A stretch of DNA of 10,078 nt, from positions 1-10,078 of the forward strand of contig CAMPGV010000030.1 of assembly GCA_946885745.1 (NCBI GenBank), in the 5' to 3' direction. The notes under the pieces were generated by a model. That model worked only from the letters and a program-made list of their open reading frames with translations. It made no database searches and was not told the DNA's origin. Within the stretch, counting starts at the first letter, position 1, and each line of letters opens with the position of its first letter. The DNA comes from an uncultured Candidatus Saccharibacteria bacterium (GTDB taxonomy: Bacteria; Patescibacteria; Saccharimonadia; Saccharimonadales; JAEWBQ01). A program made the position numbers and the translations under genes. This document shows, one piece after another, positions 1 through 5,809 of this stretch.

Positions 1-55
1 GAGCAGCTGTTTTGTAAACAGCAGGTCTACGGTTCGAATCCGTAAAGCGGCTCCA
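1..55 (+). tRNA. tRNA-Thr (anticodon TGT), 5' end cut off by window
   Basis: This is the 3' two thirds of a tRNA. The 3' strand of the D stem (GAGC) opens the window. The anticodon stem GCTGT/ACAGC at 6-10 and 18-22 encloses a 7-nt loop with anticodon TGT at 13-15, which reads ACA threonine codons. The T arm has stem TACGG/CCGTA around the standard TTCGAAT loop. The 3' acceptor strand, discriminator T and an encoded CCA end at 55. The acceptor 5' strand and D arm lie upstream of the window. It is followed closely by tRNA-Tyr on the same strand, so the two are probably co-transcribed. Confidence 0.93.
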
Positions 56-86
56 TGTTGTTCCTATGAGTTTCGTAGGCGCAACA
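56..86 (+). other. Hairpin in the tRNA-Thr/tRNA-Tyr spacer
   Basis: The short spacer between the two tRNAs folds almost completely into one stem. TGTTG (56-60) pairs with CAACA (82-86). After a 2x2 internal loop, CCTATGA (63-69) pairs with TCGTAGG (73-79), with one G-T wobble, closed by a 3-nt loop. It starts immediately after the CCA of tRNA-Thr. No T tract follows, so it does not look like a terminator. A role in separating or processing the two tRNAs is inference. Confidence 0.5.
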
Positions 87-91
87 TAGAT

Positions 92-176
92 GCTGGAATC
101 GTGTAGTGGCAATCACAGGAGACTGTAAATCTCCCGCCTTTCGGCTTCGTAGGTTCGAGTCCTACTTCCAGCACCA
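92..176 (+). tRNA. tRNA-Tyr (anticodon GTA)
   Basis: This is a complete class II tRNA with a long variable arm. The acceptor stem GCTGGAA (92-98) pairs with TTCCAGC (166-172), followed by discriminator A and an encoded CCA (174-176). The D arm is GTG/CAC with GG in the loop. The anticodon stem GGAGA/TCTCC encloses loop CTGTAAA with anticodon GTA at 125-127. The variable arm GCC-TTTC-GGC is typical of bacterial tRNA-Tyr. The T stem is GTAGG/CCTAC with loop TTCGAGT. A terminator hairpin begins at its 3' end. Confidence 0.97.
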
Positions 177-212
177 AAGTAAAGCCCCACCTATATGGTG
201 GGTTTTTACTTT
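176..212. terminator. Bidirectional intrinsic terminator between the tRNAs and the convergent genes
   Basis: A GC-rich stem CCCACC (186-191) / GGTGGG (197-202) with a 5-nt loop is flanked by complementary AAAGTAAA (176-183) and TTTACTTT (205-212). On the + strand the stem is followed by a run of five T, so it would end the tRNA transcript. The T-rich left flank lets it work less well for - strand transcription arriving from the orphan gene at 297-560. Confidence 0.75.
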
Positions 213-243
213 GGGTAATTGTACTGATCGTTAAATATGAATG

Positions 244-271
244 TGTCCCGGAGATATAAATCTCCGGGACA
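244..271. repeat. Perfect 12-bp inverted repeat, 4-nt loop
   Basis: Arms TGTCCCGGAGAT (244-255) and ATCTCCGGGACA (260-271) are exact reverse complements around ATAA. It sits 25 nt past the stop codon of the orphan gene at 297-560, so it probably forms the 3' end of that transcript. Neither side carries a real T tract, which is unusual for an intrinsic terminator. The CCCGGA...TCCGGG core resembles the secY terminator at 9650-9678. A protein-binding palindrome or RNA-stabilising stem is the alternative. Confidence 0.6.
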
Positions 272-296
272 GCATCCGTAAAATGCAACGGCTCGA

Positions 297-560
297 CTAC
301 TTGGGTGGGGACGCAACGAGTGTGTCGAAGAACACTCCGTTGCCTGCACTGTGCCAGAGTCGCGATAGGTACCCGACGTCTGCTTGTGTGGGCCGCACCT
401 GTGCGACTCTCTTTCGCAGGACATCGAGGGTAAGCTCGGGGTCTGGCTTGATGTGCTGCAGGTGGCTGATGCGAGGCGCCGCCTCATACATCTCCTGCAG
501 TCCCTTGCTGATTGCTTGCCTCCTGCTACCGCCCTTGCGGATTGCATGACCTGCCATCAT
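297..560 (-). CDS. Orphan small basic protein, 87 aa
   Basis: I do not recognise this protein. The reading frame opens upstream into the TPR gene, but the supported start is the ATG at 560 (or the adjacent ATG at 557). It is preceded by AAGGAG at 2 nt (5 nt for the second ATG) and by a near-consensus promoter at 597-625. The product starts with a basic stretch (MAGHAIRKGGSRRQ). A region that looks helical follows to about residue 58, including PELTLDVLRKRVAQVRP. The C-terminal part has aromatics (YLSRLWH, VFF). There is no signal peptide, no membrane segment and no cysteine. It is a monocistronic unit on the - strand, ending 25 nt before a strong hairpin and facing the tRNA genes. By eye it is GC-richer than the holB and trpS region. 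Promoter, ribosome binding site and 3' hairpin together make a real gene likely. The function is unknown. A nucleic-acid-binding role is possible from the charge but is not shown. Confidence 0.68.
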   Translation of the reverse strand: MMAGHAIRKGGSRRQAISKGLQEMYEAAPRISHLQHIKPDPELTLDVLRKRVAQVRPTQADVGYLSRLWHSAGNGVFFDTLVASPPK

Positions 561-596
561 AACTCCTTCGGTGGTTGTGCGTACGAATGCGATGTT

Positions 597-625
597 ATTA
601 TAACAGAGATATAGATTTAAGTCAA
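597..625 (-). promoter_or_regulatory. Near-consensus sigma70-type promoter for the orphan gene at 297-560
   Basis: On the - strand, -35 TTGACT (620-625) and a perfect -10 TATAAT (597-602) are separated by exactly 17 nt. Transcription is predicted to start near 590. That leaves about 30 nt of leader containing the AAGGAG ribosome binding site. It lies right after the TPR gene stop, and the TTTTT just upstream of the -35 could also serve as the tail of a weak TPR-gene terminator. Confidence 0.82.
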
Positions 626-633
626 AAAGCGCG

Positions 634-1287
634 CTACATGACGCGTCGCGTTTGACGAACACGACGAACAGCAGGACCTTCTGGGCTAATGAGTTTATTA
701 GCTTTGTCGCGCAGTTCTTTAGCGAGATCTGGCTGGTCGGTGCGTTCATAGGCGTCAGCCAAGACGTTAAGTGTCTGAGGGATTGGGTCAAGCTCAACCG
801 CCTTTTCAAGTGCTTCAATCATCTTTTTGTTGCGGCCAAGTTTCTCCTGTACCTTTGCATAGGCGATATGACGAGCGGCGAGGTCGCCCTCTATGCTGAG
901 TGCCTGTTCGAAAGCAAGTGATGCTTTTTCGTACGCACCCGTCTCAAGATAGATAAGGCCGACATTATGGAGGCTGCTAGCGCTCGGCTCAAGGCTTTGA
1001 GCGATTTCAAAACATTCAATAGCATCTTTGTAGGCCTGTTGTTTGGCGTACAGAATACCGAGGCGGTTGTAAGCGGTGGCGTTGCGCTCATCAATACGCA
1101 AAATTGTTAGAAGAGCCTTTTCGGCACGTAGATATTTCTTATCTTGAAGAGATTCCTGAGCGATTGACCAAAGGCGCTCAAGCTTTTCAGAAATCTTTAC
1201 CGGTATATCTGCAACAACTTCACTGACAGTTTGATGTCGCAGGACAGCCCATATACCGAATGCTGCAACGATAAGAATAGCTAACAT
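634..1287 (-). CDS. Membrane-anchored TPR-repeat protein
   Basis: The 217-aa product begins with one hydrophobic helix (about residues 1-16, LAILIVAAFGIWAVL), most likely an uncleaved N-terminal anchor. Five tetratricopeptide-type helical hairpins follow (roughly 37-69, 71-104, 105-138, 138-170 and 171-200), with the typical A-x-x-N-L-G-x-x-Y and A-x-x-x-F-x-x-A-L-x-L-x-P patterns. The tail is strongly basic (RRVRQTRRVM). TPR arrays bind proteins, so a scaffold or assembly role at the membrane is likely but the partner is unknown. The ATG at 1287 has no Shine-Dalgarno sequence. It lies 11 nt after the holB stop, with a TATAAT box overlapping that stop. It therefore could be read from the trpS operon or from its own nearly leaderless transcript. 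Confidence 0.85.
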   Translation of the reverse strand: MLAILIVAAFGIWAVLRHQTVSEVVADIPVKISEKLERLWSIAQESLQDKKYLRAEKALLTILRIDERNATAYNRLGILYAKQQAYKDAIECFEIAQSLEPSASSLHNVGLIYLETGAYEKASLAFEQALSIEGDLAARHIAYAKVQEKLGRNKKMIEALEKAVELDPIPQTLNVLADAYERTDQPDLAKELRDKANKLISPEGPAVRRVRQTRRVM

Positions 1288-1297
1288 TTCAAGGTTA

Positions 1298-1303
1298 ATT
1301 ATA
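1298..1303 (-). promoter_or_regulatory. -10 box overlapping the holB stop codon
   Basis: A perfect TATAAT on the - strand contains the TAA stop of the delta-prime gene. Ten nt separate it from the TPR gene ATG at 1287, so initiation at the usual distance would leave about 3 nt of leader. No convincing -35 is visible at 16-18 nt. The call rests on the -10 and on the same spacing seen before the pilin and trpS genes. Confidence 0.45.
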
Positions 1304-2123
1304 GCACAATCTGTGTAAGCTGGAGTTTGACATTGTGGTTAGCGTCGATTGCCTCCCGGGCTGCAAGTAGGCGCTCAAGCTGATGAATCAGGCGAGGTTC
1401 GGCATGCACACTTACGCTCCGACGAACAATCATTAAGGCGCTATCGAGAAGCTCCAGTGCTCTTTCTCGGCTGGCTGCATAATCATGAATGACCGTAATC
1501 TTTTCAAATGAAGAACCCTGGATGAACGTCCGAGCATCAGCCATGGTCTTTGCCTCACGAGCAAAGTAATCATCATCTTCGGTGAGGCGCACCATTTTAG
1601 CCGGCAAGCCGCTGGCGATAAATGCAAGCTGAGCCTGTTTTCTGGCATCGGTCACCTGTAGTGATGTGAGAAATGACGCTGTTTGCTCCTGGCTCACTGG
1701 TAGGATATTAACTTCTTGTACGCGCGAACGAATTGTCGGCAGAAGTTGCTTTGGTTGATGCGAAGTTAAGATAAAGTGAATATTATCATTAGGCTCTTCA
1801 AGTAGCTTCAGAAAGGCGTTTTGGGCGCCGTGGCTCATTCGGTCGGCATCATCGATAATCACAACCTGGCGACTTGTTTGTCGTGCTCGAGTTTGCTCGT
1901 ATAGACGTCGGATAACCTCAACGCTAATCGAGCCTCGAGCGTGATCAACTTTGTCTTTAGCGTCAGTTGGTTCAATTAAGGCTATTATGGATCCGTTACC
2001 TATGGTGCGTGCAATACTCTTAAGTCCCACACCTGCGTCACCGCTAATGAGCAGCGATTGTGGGAGGTGTTCGCCCAGTCGCCGCACCAGCTTCTCGCTT
2101 TGAGGATTGAGCACTAAATTCAT
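1299..2123 (-). CDS. holB: DNA polymerase III clamp loader, delta-prime subunit
   Basis: The product is a 274-aa AAA+ family protein of the replicative clamp loader, which opens the beta clamp and loads it on primed DNA. The P-loop region at about 27-36 reads SGDAGVGLKS and carries an extra residue where the lysine should follow glycine. Nucleotide binding is therefore probably lost, as is known for delta-prime. The Walker-B-like segment VVIIDDAD is at 87-94. The stretch FLKLLEEPNDN at about 104-114 and FILTSHQPKQLLPTIRSR at 117-134 are diagnostic of the delta-prime/gamma family, with SRV in place of the SRC sensor motif. No cysteines are present, so the zinc module of E. coli delta-prime is missing. 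The start ATG at 2123 overlaps the upstream stop as ATGA, so translation is probably coupled. It is somewhat shorter than E. coli HolB (334 aa). DnaX is unlikely given the degenerate P-loop and short length. Confidence 0.87.
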   Translation of the reverse strand: MNLVLNPQSEKLVRRLGEHLPQSLLISGDAGVGLKSIARTIGNGSIIALIEPTDAKDKVDHARGSISVEVIRRLYEQTRARQTSRQVVIIDDADRMSHGAQNAFLKLLEEPNDNIHFILTSHQPKQLLPTIRSRVQEVNILPVSQEQTASFLTSLQVTDARKQAQLAFIASGLPAKMVRLTEDDDYFAREAKTMADARTFIQGSSFEKITVIHDYAASRERALELLDSALMIVRRSVSVHAEPRLIHQLERLLAAREAIDANHNVKLQLTQIVL

Positions 2124-3283
2124 AGAGTGTCGTTGAAGAATTCGCTAAATTCCGGCGGGACAGGTGCTTCAAAAGTCTTGCGTAGACCACCTGGGATAGT
2201 GACTTCTAGTTTTGCAGCGTGGAGATACAGCCGATCAGCAGACTTCCCGTAAACACGGTCGCCAAGGATCGGAGTGCCGAGGTACTGCATGTGAACACGT
2301 AGCTGGTGCGTACGCCCTGTCTCGGGGCGCAGCTCGACAAGACTCAACTTATCGTTCGTTGCGAGTACCTGATACCTTGTGATAGCTGCTTTACCCTTTG
2401 AATCAACGCGGAACGTGCTAGGCGCGTTTGGATTACGACCAATCGGGAGGTCAATCTTAGCTTCAGTCTGCTTGAGCTGCCCTGCGACAACCGCCATGTA
2501 CGTCTTTTTTGTCTTGCGGTCGGCAAACTGCTTCTGGAGCAGCGTCACAGTCTCAGGGTTGCGCGCACCAATCATAATACCGCTAGTGTCTCGATCAAGT
2601 CGGTGAACGATTCCCGGACGGTTGGTGTCGAGTCCAACGGTAGTATAGCGGCGGAAGAACTCTGCCACGGTAAACTCATCATTTAGAGCACCTTTAGAGT
2701 GTGTAAGCACTCCCACTGGTTTGTTAATCACAATAACATTGTCATCGAGATATACAATTGGAAGGTCATGGCCACTAAAGTCGGTTGCGTCTGGAATAGA
2801 GAGCTCAATACTATCGGCTTCGGTGACATCAAACTTTGGCGATTCGCGTACAGTGCCATTAACGCTTACATGACCGGCCTTGATATGTTTCTGCCAAGTG
2901 CTGCGTGAAATGTCCGGGTAGCGTTCAGCGAGAGTCATATCAAGGCGCTTTTTATTGCTTTTCACCATGAAGACGTACACTTCCTTGCCCTTGAATGGTA
3001 GCGCGTACGTTGTGAGGTGATCGTTAGGATTCTGGAGGACTTCACCGTCAGTATCAAGCTTCTGCGTACGGACTTGCTGGAGGATGTACGCTATATCATC
3101 TTCGGCAGTGTCATCAAATAGTACATAGAACTGCTGTTTGTTGAAGCGAAACGCAACCATTGTATTGATGGCGTTTGGGTTTGAAAATGTAATCTGCTCG
3201 ATATGTCGGGGCATGTGCTCATCGGATGCCACTTTAAAACGGCGCAAGATGGCAATAATATCGGAACTTGAAACCTTAACCAT
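2120..3283 (-). CDS. RluA/RluD-family 23S rRNA pseudouridine synthase with N-terminal extension
   Basis: This enzyme isomerises uridine to pseudouridine in RNA, probably 23S rRNA. An S4 RNA-binding domain spans about residues 113-160 (RLDMTLAERYPDISRSTWQK). The catalytic domain follows, with the family signature HRLDRDTSG at 227-235 (catalytic Asp230), VYLDDNVIVINKPVG at about 177-191 and GRTHQLRVHM at 323-332. At 387 aa it is longer than the E. coli RluD (326 aa), because about 110 residues precede the S4 domain. That extension contains alpha/beta-like segments such as MVAFRFNKQQFYVLFDD and KEVYVFMV, and I do not recognise it. The start overlaps the trpS stop by one base (TAATG) with AAGGGG upstream. 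The gene overlaps the next one by 4 nt. The exact RluA/B/C/D specificity cannot be read from the sequence. Confidence 0.9.
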   Translation of the reverse strand: MVKVSSSDIIAILRRFKVASDEHMPRHIEQITFSNPNAINTMVAFRFNKQQFYVLFDDTAEDDIAYILQQVRTQKLDTDGEVLQNPNDHLTTYALPFKGKEVYVFMVKSNKKRLDMTLAERYPDISRSTWQKHIKAGHVSVNGTVRESPKFDVTEADSIELSIPDATDFSGHDLPIVYLDDNVIVINKPVGVLTHSKGALNDEFTVAEFFRRYTTVGLDTNRPGIVHRLDRDTSGIMIGARNPETVTLLQKQFADRKTKKTYMAVVAGQLKQTEAKIDLPIGRNPNAPSTFRVDSKGKAAITRYQVLATNDKLSLVELRPETGRTHQLRVHMQYLGTPILGDRVYGKSADRLYLHAAKLEVTIPGGLRKTFEAPVPPEFSEFFNDTL

Positions 3284-4323
3284 TAGAGCCCCTTCGGACG
3301 GAGACCGACCGCCTGCTGCGCGCGCAGTAATGTTTCGTTTGCAGTGGTGTTCATGGCGTATTCCGATTGCTCGAGTTTGGCGAGAATCTGCGATTCGTCA
3401 ACATTCGTAAGAGCCGCCTGGAAGCGCTGCAGGAAGCTGACAACTTCACTTGCGACCACCTTCTTAAAGTCACCGTAACTAGTCTGTCCTTCAAATTCCG
3501 CAATAACAACATCGAGTGATTGACCGCGCAGTAGAGCGAGAATTTCGAGCAGGTTACTAATGCCAGGCTGTGTGTCGCGGTTGAAATGGATAACACCGAC
3601 ATTGTCTGTAGTGGCACTCATAACTTTTTTGCCAGCCAGCACGGGGTCATCACCAAGGAAGATGACGCCGCGACCAGACTCGTCAGACTTGCTCATTTTC
3701 TTGGTTGGATCAACAAGATCTTTAATACGAAGTCCTTGATCCTTGCCGAAGAATTCGTGCTGTTTCGAAACCGACTCCGGTACGACAAAAAGGCTACCGA
3801 ATTTATTGTTCATTCGCTCAGCAATATCACGGGTAAACTCGAGATGCTGAGTTTGGTCTTCACCGACGGGAACATACTTTGCATTATAGAGAAGAATATC
3901 AGCCGCCATAAGCACTGGGTAGTTAAAAAGGCCAACGCTCGTACGATCAGCGCCGATGCTGCCAGATTTGTCCTTAAACTGCGTCATACGGCTCATTTCA
4001 CCAAAACCTGTAAAGCAGTCGAGAATCCAGGTTAGTTCGCTGTGTGCTGATATGTAGCTCTGACGATAAAGGTGGATATCGTCATTGTCGAGCGGCAGAC
4101 CAGCTGCTACAAACAAGCGCGCATTGTGCATGATTTGATCATGGAGGGCGGTGTGGTCGATCGGGGTGGTAAAGCTATGTAGATCGGGAATGAACATATT
4201 GATCTGATACTCGCTTGAGCGAGTCTTAGCCATGTCGATCATCGGCAGCATACCACCGAAGTAGTTGCCGAGAGTGAGGTCATTATTGGCGCGGAGGCCA
4301 GTGAGGATTACAGGTTTTGTCAT
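3283..4323 (-). CDS. trpS: Tryptophanyl-tRNA synthetase
   Basis: This class I aminoacyl-tRNA synthetase charges tRNA-Trp. From the ATG at 4323 it is 346 aa, normal for bacterial TrpRS. The HIGH-type signature at 8-21 reads TGLRANNDLTLGNY, where classical enzymes have G-[IM]-[QR]-P-[ST]-G, so the proline and glycine are replaced. VPVGEDQTQH is at 151-160 and the KMSKS loop is at 209-213, both conserved. An upstream TTG at 4350 would extend the protein by nine residues. That stretch is occupied by the TATAAT box at 4334-4339, so the ATG is chosen. It heads a tightly packed set, with the pseudouridine synthase starting in its stop codon. No terminator is visible between the pilin gene and trpS, so read-through from the pilin promoter is possible. 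Confidence 0.95.
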   Translation of the reverse strand: MTKPVILTGLRANNDLTLGNYFGGMLPMIDMAKTRSSEYQINMFIPDLHSFTTPIDHTALHDQIMHNARLFVAAGLPLDNDDIHLYRQSYISAHSELTWILDCFTGFGEMSRMTQFKDKSGSIGADRTSVGLFNYPVLMAADILLYNAKYVPVGEDQTQHLEFTRDIAERMNNKFGSLFVVPESVSKQHEFFGKDQGLRIKDLVDPTKKMSKSDESGRGVIFLGDDPVLAGKKVMSATTDNVGVIHFNRDTQPGISNLLEILALLRGQSLDVVIAEFEGQTSYGDFKKVVASEVVSFLQRFQAALTNVDESQILAKLEQSEYAMNTTANETLLRAQQAVGLRPKGL

Positions 4324-4333
4324 ATCTTTCCCT

Positions 4334-4339
4334 ATTATA
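4334..4339 (-). promoter_or_regulatory. -10 box of trpS, nearly leaderless
   Basis: TATAAT on the - strand is preceded directly by TG and lies 10 nt from the trpS ATG at 4323. Predicted initiation near 4326-4327 would leave a leader of about 3-4 nt. No good -35 is visible at 16-18 nt. The only TTGTCA is 5 nt away, which is too close to function. Confidence 0.55.
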
Positions 4340-4362
4340 CAGTATGACAACAGATAAGAGCA

Positions 4363-4866
4363 CTAGAGTCCAGAGCCGCCTGGCGACCAGTAGCCCCAGC
4401 CGCGGGTGCTTCGGGTTGGATCAATCGTAATACTTTTATCGTTCGCTTCAACAGCCGGCAGAGTATTCGGTGACGAAACAAGACGAATCAACTTATACTC
4501 TTCTCCGTTATTGCGCCAACAGTAGGCATAGTAGCTGCCGTTGCCACCACTAGCCACCTTTGGCATGGGGTTGATGTAAGACGGAACAAGACCAGCGCTT
4601 GACATGAAGCTGCTTGTGCCGGTTACACAGTTCGATCCACTAGTGGTAACCCCGTCACCAAGTGGATAGCGACCGTTTTCGGCATGGAACACGGTAATCG
4701 CCTCGTTGATGCGCACAAGGTCACTTTTGTACGTCGCAAACCGGGCACGAGCCTGACTCTCCTGATACGCTACTGTGATGACAGTTGCCAAGATGCTAAT
4801 TACTATGACGACAACGATGACCTCGATGATAGTGAAGCCGGATACTTTTTGTTTTGATGCCCACAT
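4363..4866 (-). CDS. Type IV pilin / GspG-like pseudopilin
   Basis: The 167-aa product is a prepilin, processed at the membrane and assembled into a pilus or pseudopilus. A short basic leader (MWASKQKVSG, residues 1-10) ends at the prepilin peptidase site G|F. Mature Phe1 and Glu5 are present (GFTIIEV), followed by about 20 hydrophobic residues (IVVVIVISILATVITVAY) and an amphipathic helix. The globular part has NGRYPLGDG at about 64-72, as in major pseudopilins, and two cysteines (80 and 116) that could form the D-region disulfide. The tail is rich in Gly, Trp and Tyr. The frame can be opened from a TTG at 4905, but that TTG is the -35 hexamer of the promoter, so the ATG at 4866 is the start. 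It stands alone between the ribosomal terminator and trpS. No assembly genes are in the window. Confidence 0.88.
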   Translation of the reverse strand: MWASKQKVSGFTIIEVIVVVIVISILATVITVAYQESQARARFATYKSDLVRINEAITVFHAENGRYPLGDGVTTSGSNCVTGTSSFMSSAGLVPSYINPMPKVASGGNGSYYAYCWRNNGEEYKLIRLVSSPNTLPAVEANDKSITIDPTRSTRGWGYWSPGGSGL

Positions 4867-4875
4867 GATGTGCTT

Positions 4876-4905
4876 ATTATACGGAGCATAAGCAAGATTC
4901 GTCAA
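4876..4905 (-). promoter_or_regulatory. Promoter of the pilin gene, predicted leaderless
   Basis: -35 TTGACG (4900-4905) and a perfect -10 TATAAT (4876-4881) are spaced 18 nt apart. Only 9 nt separate the -10 from the ATG at 4866, so the transcript should start 2-3 nt before the start codon. No Shine-Dalgarno sequence can fit. The promoter begins 15 nt after the ribosomal operon terminator. Confidence 0.78.
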
Positions 4906-4920
4906 ATATTCTTAAGAAAC

Positions 4921-4951
4921 AAAAAACACTCCCGGATGGAGAGTGCTTTTT
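4921..4951. terminator. Terminator of the ribosomal operon
   Basis: On the - strand a stem CACTC...GAGTG with inner CC/GG, one bulged T and a 4-nt ATCC loop (4927-4945) is followed by six T (4921-4926). It lies 14 nt past the rpsI stop. On the + strand the same stem is followed by CTTTTT, so it can also stop antisense transcription. Confidence 0.85.
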
Positions 4952-4965
4952 GTAAGACAGATGTC

Positions 4966-5364
4966 TTAACGCTTTGAGTACTGTTCGCGCTTACGAGCAG
5001 AACGAAGACCGTATTTCTTGCGTTCTTTCTCGCGTGGGTCGCGGCGGAGAAGCTCAGCCTTCTTAAGAGTGCTGCGCAGGTCACCGTGACCAGCTGTCAG
5101 AGCCTTAGCGATAGCAAGCTTGATAGCGTCTACCTGACCAGCGAGGCCACCACCACTTACCTTTACAGTAACGTCGAATTCTTTTTGCTTACCAACGAGC
5201 GCAAGTGGATCGGTGATTTCAGCAAGAAGAGTCTTGTTTTCTGAAAGATAGGCAGCTGCAGGCTTGTCGTTAATCGTGACGGAACCCTTGCCAGTGTACA
5301 GGCGTGCGCGAGCTGTAGCAGCTTTGCGACGACCAAGACCGTAGAAGTATTTACCTTCAGCCAT
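4966..5364 (-). CDS. rpsI: 30S ribosomal protein uS9
   Basis: The 132-aa product is full length for the family. The N-terminal YGLGRRKAATARARLYTGKG (positions 8-27) is the family signature. The C-terminal tail is highly basic and ends in the conserved QYSKR, whose last arginine reaches the P-site tRNA anticodon stem in known ribosomes. It is the last gene of the operon, starting 2 nt after the rplM stop in the usual rplM-rpsI pair, with a terminator directly behind. Confidence 0.96.
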   Translation of the reverse strand: MAEGKYFYGLGRRKAATARARLYTGKGSVTINDKPAAAYLSENKTLLAEITDPLALVGKQKEFDVTVKVSGGGLAGQVDAIKLAIAKALTAGHGDLRSTLKKAELLRRDPREKERKKYGLRSARKREQYSKR

Positions 5365-5366
5365 GA

Positions 5367-5807
5367 TTATTTAACCTCAACTTTCTCTGGAGTCTGTGCA
5401 GTGTGAGCGTGCTCACCACCTGCAAAGATCTTCAGGCGCTTTAGGCGTTCAGCCTGGAGCTTGTTCTTAGGAAGCATACCCTTAACAGCGTTTTCGATGA
5501 TTCGTTCTGGGAACTTTTCACGAACTTCTGCAAGGCTAGCGTCCTTGATACCACCAGGGAAACCTGAGTGGCGGTAGTAGATCTTACCAGTTTCTTTGTT
5601 GCCAGTAACTACAGTGTCCTTAGCGTTGATAACAACAACGTAGTCGCCACCATCGATGTGCGGAGTGTAGCTTGGCTTGTACTTGCCGGTAAGGTAGGTT
5701 GCAATTTGAGTTGCAACACGACCAAGAGGTGCCTCGGCTGCATCGATAAGGATCCAGCGGCGAGATACTTCGCTTGGCTTCTGTGAGTAAGTCTTTGCAT
5801 TAGCCAT
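5367..5807 (-). CDS. rplM: 50S ribosomal protein uL13
   Basis: This 146-aa protein binds 23S rRNA early in 50S assembly. Typical segments are seen: WILIDAAEAPLGRVATQIA at 18-36, YVVVINAKDTVVTGNKETGKIYYRHSG around 56-82 and GMLPKNKLQ around 109-117. The C-terminal GGEHAHTAQ region is also normal. It starts 2 nt after the rplQ stop and is followed 2 nt later by rpsI. The upstream stretch has no clear Shine-Dalgarno sequence, so coupled translation is likely. Confidence 0.96.
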   Translation of the reverse strand: MANAKTYSQKPSEVSRRWILIDAAEAPLGRVATQIATYLTGKYKPSYTPHIDGGDYVVVINAKDTVVTGNKETGKIYYRHSGFPGGIKDASLAEVREKFPERIIENAVKGMLPKNKLQAERLKRLKIFAGGEHAHTAQTPEKVEVK

Positions 5808-5809
5808 AA

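Noticed and set aside
244..271. The 28-bp palindrome as a dif/XerCD recombination site
   Set aside because: The length fits, but the arms are GC-rich and perfectly symmetric. dif sites are imperfect, AT-rich, with 11-bp arms around a 6-bp centre.
241..549. + strand open frame across the orphan gene
   Set aside because: It has no ribosome binding site, starts inside the palindrome region and is antisense to the better supported gene at 297-560.
600..660. Intrinsic terminator for the TPR gene
   Set aside because: There is a TTTTT run after a GCGCGC stretch, but the only stem I can draw is a 4-bp CGCG pair with a long loop. This is too weak to list as a feature.
561..818. N-terminal extension of the orphan gene's frame into the TPR gene
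   Set aside because: The extension overlaps the TPR coding region in another frame and reads low-quality sequence. It also spans the strong promoter at 597-625, and a good ribosome binding site sits before the ATG at 560.
3586..4035. + strand 149-aa open frame inside trpS
   Set aside because: It is an antisense shadow of the conserved trpS reading frame, without promoter or ribosome binding site.
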